NCBI GenBank assembly: GCA_030041195.1
Contig: JASHOI010000430.1
Location: 1-9,489 of the forward strand
Direction of reading: 5' to 3'
Source of the DNA: Streptosporangiaceae bacterium
Lineage (GTDB): Bacteria; Actinomycetota; Actinomycetes; Streptosporangiales; Streptosporangiaceae
Length of the DNA stretch: 9,489 bases
Shown here: piece by piece, positions 7,221 through 9,489 of the stretch
Position numbering within the stretch: the stretch's first letter is position 1
Layout of the letters: the number at the start of each line of letters is the position of its first letter
The notes under the pieces: model-generated
Seen by the model: the letters and a program-made list of their open reading frames with translations, nothing else
Database searches by the model: none
What the model was told of the DNA's origin: nothing
Made by a program: the position numbers and the translations under genes

Positions 7221-7266
7221 CGGGCCCCGGGACTGAGATCAAGGTCTTTACGCACCTCGGGCCCCG
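7221..7266. repeat. Two copies of a 9-bp near-palindrome (CGGGCCCCG) in the permease leader
   Basis: CGGGCCCCG occurs at 7221-7229 and again at 7258-7266. Each is itself a CGGG-C-CCCG dyad, and the pair lies between the antitoxin operator and the permease ATG at 7282. The first copy is inside a possible small hairpin (CCCGG-GCC-CCGGG, 7219-7231). They could be a regulator-binding pair or simply reflect the high GC content. No convincing permease promoter was found in this leader (7211-7281). Confidence 0.25.
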
Positions 7267-7281
7267 TGGTCACCTGGAAAT

Positions 7282-8676
7282 ATGGGCGCACACACAGGTC
7301 ACAACCCGATCGTTGAGCAGCGGGCCATCGAGTACATCCCGCTCAATGAACGGCGCGGCAGGCCGAACACGCTGTTCACGATCTGGTTCGCCAGCAACGC
7401 CCAGATCACCGCGGTGGCCACCGGGCTGCTGGCCACCGTCGTGTTCGGGCTCAGCCTGCCCTGGGCGATCGCCGCGATCCTGATCGGCAACCTCGTCGGC
7501 TGCCTGTTCATGGCCTACCACTCGGTCCAGGGGCCGAGGCTCGGGATGCCGCAGATGATCCAGAGCCGGGCCCAGTTCGGTATGTTCGGCGCGGCGCTGC
7601 CGATCCTGGCCGTGGTGCTGCTCTACATCGGGTTCTTCACCTCGAGCGCGATCCTCGGCGGCGAGGCGCTGGCCCGGCTGCTGCACGTCTCCACCGACTG
7701 GGGAATCGTGATCTGCGACGCGATCACGCTGATCATGGCCTGGATCGGCTACGACCTGATCCACCGCTACGACCGCTGGGCCTCGGTGCTGTTCGCCGGC
7801 GTGTTCCTGGCGATCACCGTGAAGATGCTGACCGTGACCAGGCCTGCGTACCACGGCCACGCCGACACCGCCGCGAACATCCTGCTGGCGATCTCGGTCT
7901 TCGTGTCCTGGCAGATCACCTGGGCGCCGTACGTGTCGGACTACTCCAGGTACCTGCCGCAGCAGACCCCGGCCTCGCGCACGTTCTGGTACACGTATGC
8001 GGGCTCGGCCATCGGCGCGATCTGGTTCATGATCATCGGAGCGTACGGCGGGGTGCTGGCTCCCGCCGCGATCTCCTCGAACACCGCGGGCTACTTCGCC
8101 GGGCTGTTCCCCTCGGTGCAGTGGCTGATCCTGCTCACCGCCGTGCTCGGGATCTTCGCCGCCAACGTGGAGAACCTCTACGGCCCGTTCCTGTCCGGCG
8201 CGGCAGCGGTGTCGCCGTCCGGGCGGGTCGGCTCGGCGCCGGTGGCCAGGCTCCTGGCGGCGGCGGCCGTGGCGATCCTCGGCACCCTGCTCGCGATCCT
8301 GGCCAGCGCGCACTTCCTCACCGACCTGTCGAACTTCGTGCTGTTCCTGCTCTACTTCATGATCCCGTGGACGGCGATCAACCTCACCGACTACTACGTC
8401 GTGCGGCGCGGCCATTACGACATCGAGGACTTCTTCAGGGCCGACGGTCAGTACGGCCGGGTCAACTGGTGGGGTGTCGGCATCTACGTCGTGACGATCG
8501 GCGTTGAGATCCCGTTCATCAACACCAGCCTGTACGTCGGCCCGATCGCCACCGACCTCGGCGGCGCGGACATCTCCTGGATCGTCGGGTTCATCGTCGC
8601 CGCCGTGCTGTACTACCTCGCGGCCAGGCGCCGCCAGCCCCAGCGCCAGACGGCTACACGTGTGCTTCAGTCGTAG
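7282..8676 (+). CDS. NCS1-family (cytosine/purine-type) permease
   Basis: The 464-residue, strongly hydrophobic protein has a layout consistent with about twelve membrane helices. It belongs to the nucleobase:cation symporter-1 family (PF02133), which imports cytosine, purines, uracil, allantoin, hydantoins or related compounds across the inner membrane. Family marks are RRGRPNTLFTIWFASN (24-39) entering helix 1, YHSVQGPRLGMPQMIQSRAQFG (79-100, loop after helix 2; positions approximate), WAPYVSDYSRYLP (214-226), and AINLTDYYVVRRGHYD ending helix 9-10 (NLTDYY 367-372). The tail (about 450-464) is basic and cytoplasmic. Substrate cannot be set from these motifs. ATG 7282 has only a weak TGGA ribosome site but gives the expected N-terminus. 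It is divergent from the VapBC-leuS run, and a second antitoxin begins 2 nt after its stop. Confidence 0.92.
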   Translation: MGAHTGHNPIVEQRAIEYIPLNERRGRPNTLFTIWFASNAQITAVATGLLATVVFGLSLPWAIAAILIGNLVGCLFMAYHSVQGPRLGMPQMIQSRAQFGMFGAALPILAVVLLYIGFFTSSAILGGEALARLLHVSTDWGIVICDAITLIMAWIGYDLIHRYDRWASVLFAGVFLAITVKMLTVTRPAYHGHADTAANILLAISVFVSWQITWAPYVSDYSRYLPQQTPASRTFWYTYAGSAIGAIWFMIIGAYGGVLAPAAISSNTAGYFAGLFPSVQWLILLTAVLGIFAANVENLYGPFLSGAAAVSPSGRVGSAPVARLLAAAAVAILGTLLAILASAHFLTDLSNFVLFLLYFMIPWTAINLTDYYVVRRGHYDIEDFFRADGQYGRVNWWGVGIYVVTIGVEIPFINTSLYVGPIATDLGGADISWIVGFIVAAVLYYLAARRRQPQRQTATRVLQS

Positions 8677-8678
8677 CC

Positions 8679-8816
8679 ATGGCAACGGTGGCCACGCGCG
8701 ACCTGCGGAATGACACGGCGTCCGTGTTGCGCTCCTCGCAGGCCGATCCGGGATTGAGCCGTGATCTCGCCCGCCTGGCCGGTGAAACAACGGACGACCT
8801 GCCGCCGATCCGGTGA
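8679..8816 (+). CDS. Phd/VapB-like antitoxin with an apparent internal deletion (45 aa)
   Basis: The short frame starts at ATG 8679, two nt after the permease stop, and ends with a TGA that overlaps the start of the PIN toxin (GTGA, 8813-8816), the typical antitoxin-toxin junction. The N-terminal residues MATVATRDLRNDTASVLR match the opening of Phd/YefM-fold VapB antitoxins. The C-terminal part, ADPGLSRDLARLAGETTDD, matches the toxin-binding tail of the same family in actinobacteria. The usual middle, with a RVEAGE.V.IT..GRPVA.L-like segment and its linker, is absent: residue 18 is followed at once by the tail, giving 45 residues instead of about 80-90. The frame is intact. It could be a tail-only antitoxin that still neutralises the toxin but cannot bind DNA, or a decaying gene. 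There is no clear Shine-Dalgarno; it may be coupled to permease translation. Confidence 0.72.
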   Translation: MATVATRDLRNDTASVLRSSQADPGLSRDLARLAGETTDDLPPIR

Positions 8817-9238
8817 CCGAACCGCGATCCGGAGAGCAGCAGCCGAGCCGGGGCCTGCTCGACACGACGATCTTCATCGCCAGGGAATCCGGCCGCCCCA
8901 TCGACGAGGATCTGCTCCCTGACGAGGCCGCCACCACGGTCATCACGCTCGCTGACCTGCATGCCGGCGTGCTCATCGCCGCCGACACCGACATCCGTGC
9001 CCGGCGGCTGGCGACTCTGGAGTCGGTTGCCGACATGCACGCGTTCGCTGTCGATGAGGCGGCGGCCCGGGTCTGGGCGCGGATGCGTGTGCGCCTCGCC
9101 GAGACCGGGCACCGCGTTCGGGTCAACGACCTCTGGATCGCCGCCGTCGCCGCGGCCAACGGGCTGCCCGTGGTGACACAGGACGACGATTTCGAGCCCG
9201 TCCGCGGCGTCGCGGGCCTTGCCGTGATCAAGGTCTGA
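8813..9238 (+). CDS. VapC-type PIN-domain ribonuclease toxin
   Basis: This 141-residue PIN protein is a predicted metal-dependent RNase toxin. PIN motifs in order are Asp17 in GLLDTTIFIARESGRP, Asp48 in TLADLHAGVL (Glu is commoner at this position), Asp106 in RVNDLWIAAVAAANGLPVVT, and the acidic run Asp124-126 in TQDDDFEPV. The first 13 residues precede the PIN fold; GTG 8813 is chosen because it overlaps the antitoxin stop (GTGA) and no later start keeps Asp17. There is no good ribosome site, so translation is probably coupled to the 45-codon antitoxin. It is not close to the other PIN toxin in sequence, so the two modules are independent. It ends 19 nt before the convergent AroM-like gene. 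If the shortened antitoxin were inactive, this complete active site would be hard to tolerate. Confidence 0.9.
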   Translation: MTEPRSGEQQPSRGLLDTTIFIARESGRPIDEDLLPDEAATTVITLADLHAGVLIAADTDIRARRLATLESVADMHAFAVDEAAARVWARMRVRLAETGHRVRVNDLWIAAVAAANGLPVVTQDDDFEPVRGVAGLAVIKV

Positions 9239-9257
9239 GCCGAGCTCCGCTGCCTGT

Positions 9258-9488
9258 TCACAGCAGCGCTGTGAGGGCGCCGGCGAGCACCGTCCGGGGC
9301 AGCACCACCGGGACCCCCACGGCCCGCGCCACGATCTGCTTCATCGGGCCGTCGAAGCCCAGGCAGTCAAGGACCACCAGGTCGGGACGCCAGGCAGCCA
9401 GGGCGGCCGCCGCCTCGCGGACGGCCGCCGGCGGCCGGTACGGCGAGGCAGCCAGCGCCAGCACCTCCCCGGCTGCCGCCGACCAGTC
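9258..9488 (-). CDS. Probable AroM-family protein, C-terminal part (5' end outside window)
   Basis: The frame is open from the right edge of the window to TGA at 9260-9258. The visible 76 residues include ASPYRPPAAVREAAAALAA, then DLVVLDCLGFDGPMKQIVA and a closing GVPVVLPRTVLAGALTALL-like strand and helix. The D-L-V-V-x-D-C-x-G-(F/Y) followed by a C-terminal helix ending A-x-x-LL is the end of AroM proteins, an uncharacterised family related to the Asp/Glu/hydantoin racemase superfamily; the Cys in DCLGF corresponds to a conserved position. A GTG at 9464 is internal, since the match continues upstream. It converges on the second toxin gene. AroM-like genes often sit beside transporters in catabolic clusters, which would suit the nearby permease; that link is inference. 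Confidence 0.65.
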   Translation of the reverse strand, partial: DWSAAAGEVLALAASPYRPPAAVREAAAALAAWRPDLVVLDCLGFDGPMKQIVARAVGVPVVLPRTVLAGALTALL

Positions 9489-9489
9489 G

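Noticed and set aside
7219..7231. CCCGG-GCC-CCGGG hairpin as a terminator or attenuator before the permease
   Set aside because: A 5-bp stem in GC-rich DNA with no U-tract or leader peptide; retained only as part of the repeat note.
8656..8663. ACACGTGT palindrome about 16 nt before the shortened antitoxin, considered as its operator
   Set aside because: Only 8 bp, inside the permease coding sequence, with no recognisable -10 at useful distance; not enough to call a site.
9239..9257. Possible terminator between the second toxin and the AroM-like gene
   Set aside because: The 19-nt gap contains no stem-loop or T-run.
7270..9261. 663-codon open frame on the minus strand opposite the permease and second TA pair
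   Set aside because: Its translation is Arg/Asp/Gln/His-rich without any family motif, typical of the antisense frame of a high-GC gene. The plus strand carries a clear NCS1 permease.

Overview
The window is high-GC, gene-dense DNA that looks actinobacterial. The signs are pervasive G/C at third codon positions, GTG starts, a LeuRS with the KMGKS form of the class I signature, a DapD of the mycobacterial type, two DUF574-type methyltransferases (a family expanded in filamentous actinomycetes), and start codons that sit 6 nt downstream of TANNNT hexamers, as in leaderless actinobacterial transcripts. I see no rRNA, tRNA, CRISPR array, insertion sequence or phage gene. Genus cannot be assigned from the sequence alone.

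Layout. Bases 2-1439 (+) carry two tandem paralogous SAM-dependent methyltransferases, the first cut by the window edge. They converge on a minus-strand block, and the second methyltransferase overlaps the end of dapD by 8 bp. The minus-strand block, in transcription order from about 7175 down to 1432, is: small antitoxin, VapC-type PIN toxin, GlcD-like FAD-linked oxidase, leuS, dapD. All junctions are overlaps or gaps of about 15 nt or less, so these five genes could form one transcript. Divergent from it, at 7282-8676 (+), is an NCS1-family nucleobase-type permease. Directly behind the permease is a second toxin-antitoxin pair (8679-9238): a 45-codon Phd-like antitoxin that appears to have lost its middle, and a PIN toxin overlapping it by GTGA. 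At the right edge, on the minus strand, is the 3' end of a probable AroM-family gene.

How the parts may work together. leuS and dapD are housekeeping functions (leucine charging; lysine/diaminopimelate synthesis). They lie downstream of a VapBC-type module whose promoter carries a 10-bp inverted repeat over the -10 box, the likely autoregulatory operator. VapC toxins are RNases that often cut tRNA, so sharing a transcript with a tRNA synthetase is suggestive but unproven. The permease and the AroM-like gene may belong to a catabolic neighbourhood continuing to the right.

The points most worth checking are the internally deleted antitoxin at 8679-8816, the VapBC module heading the leuS-dapD run with its operator, the apparent in-frame loss of a segment at the C-terminal edge of the LeuRS editing domain, and a very tight G-quadruplex motif inside leuS.
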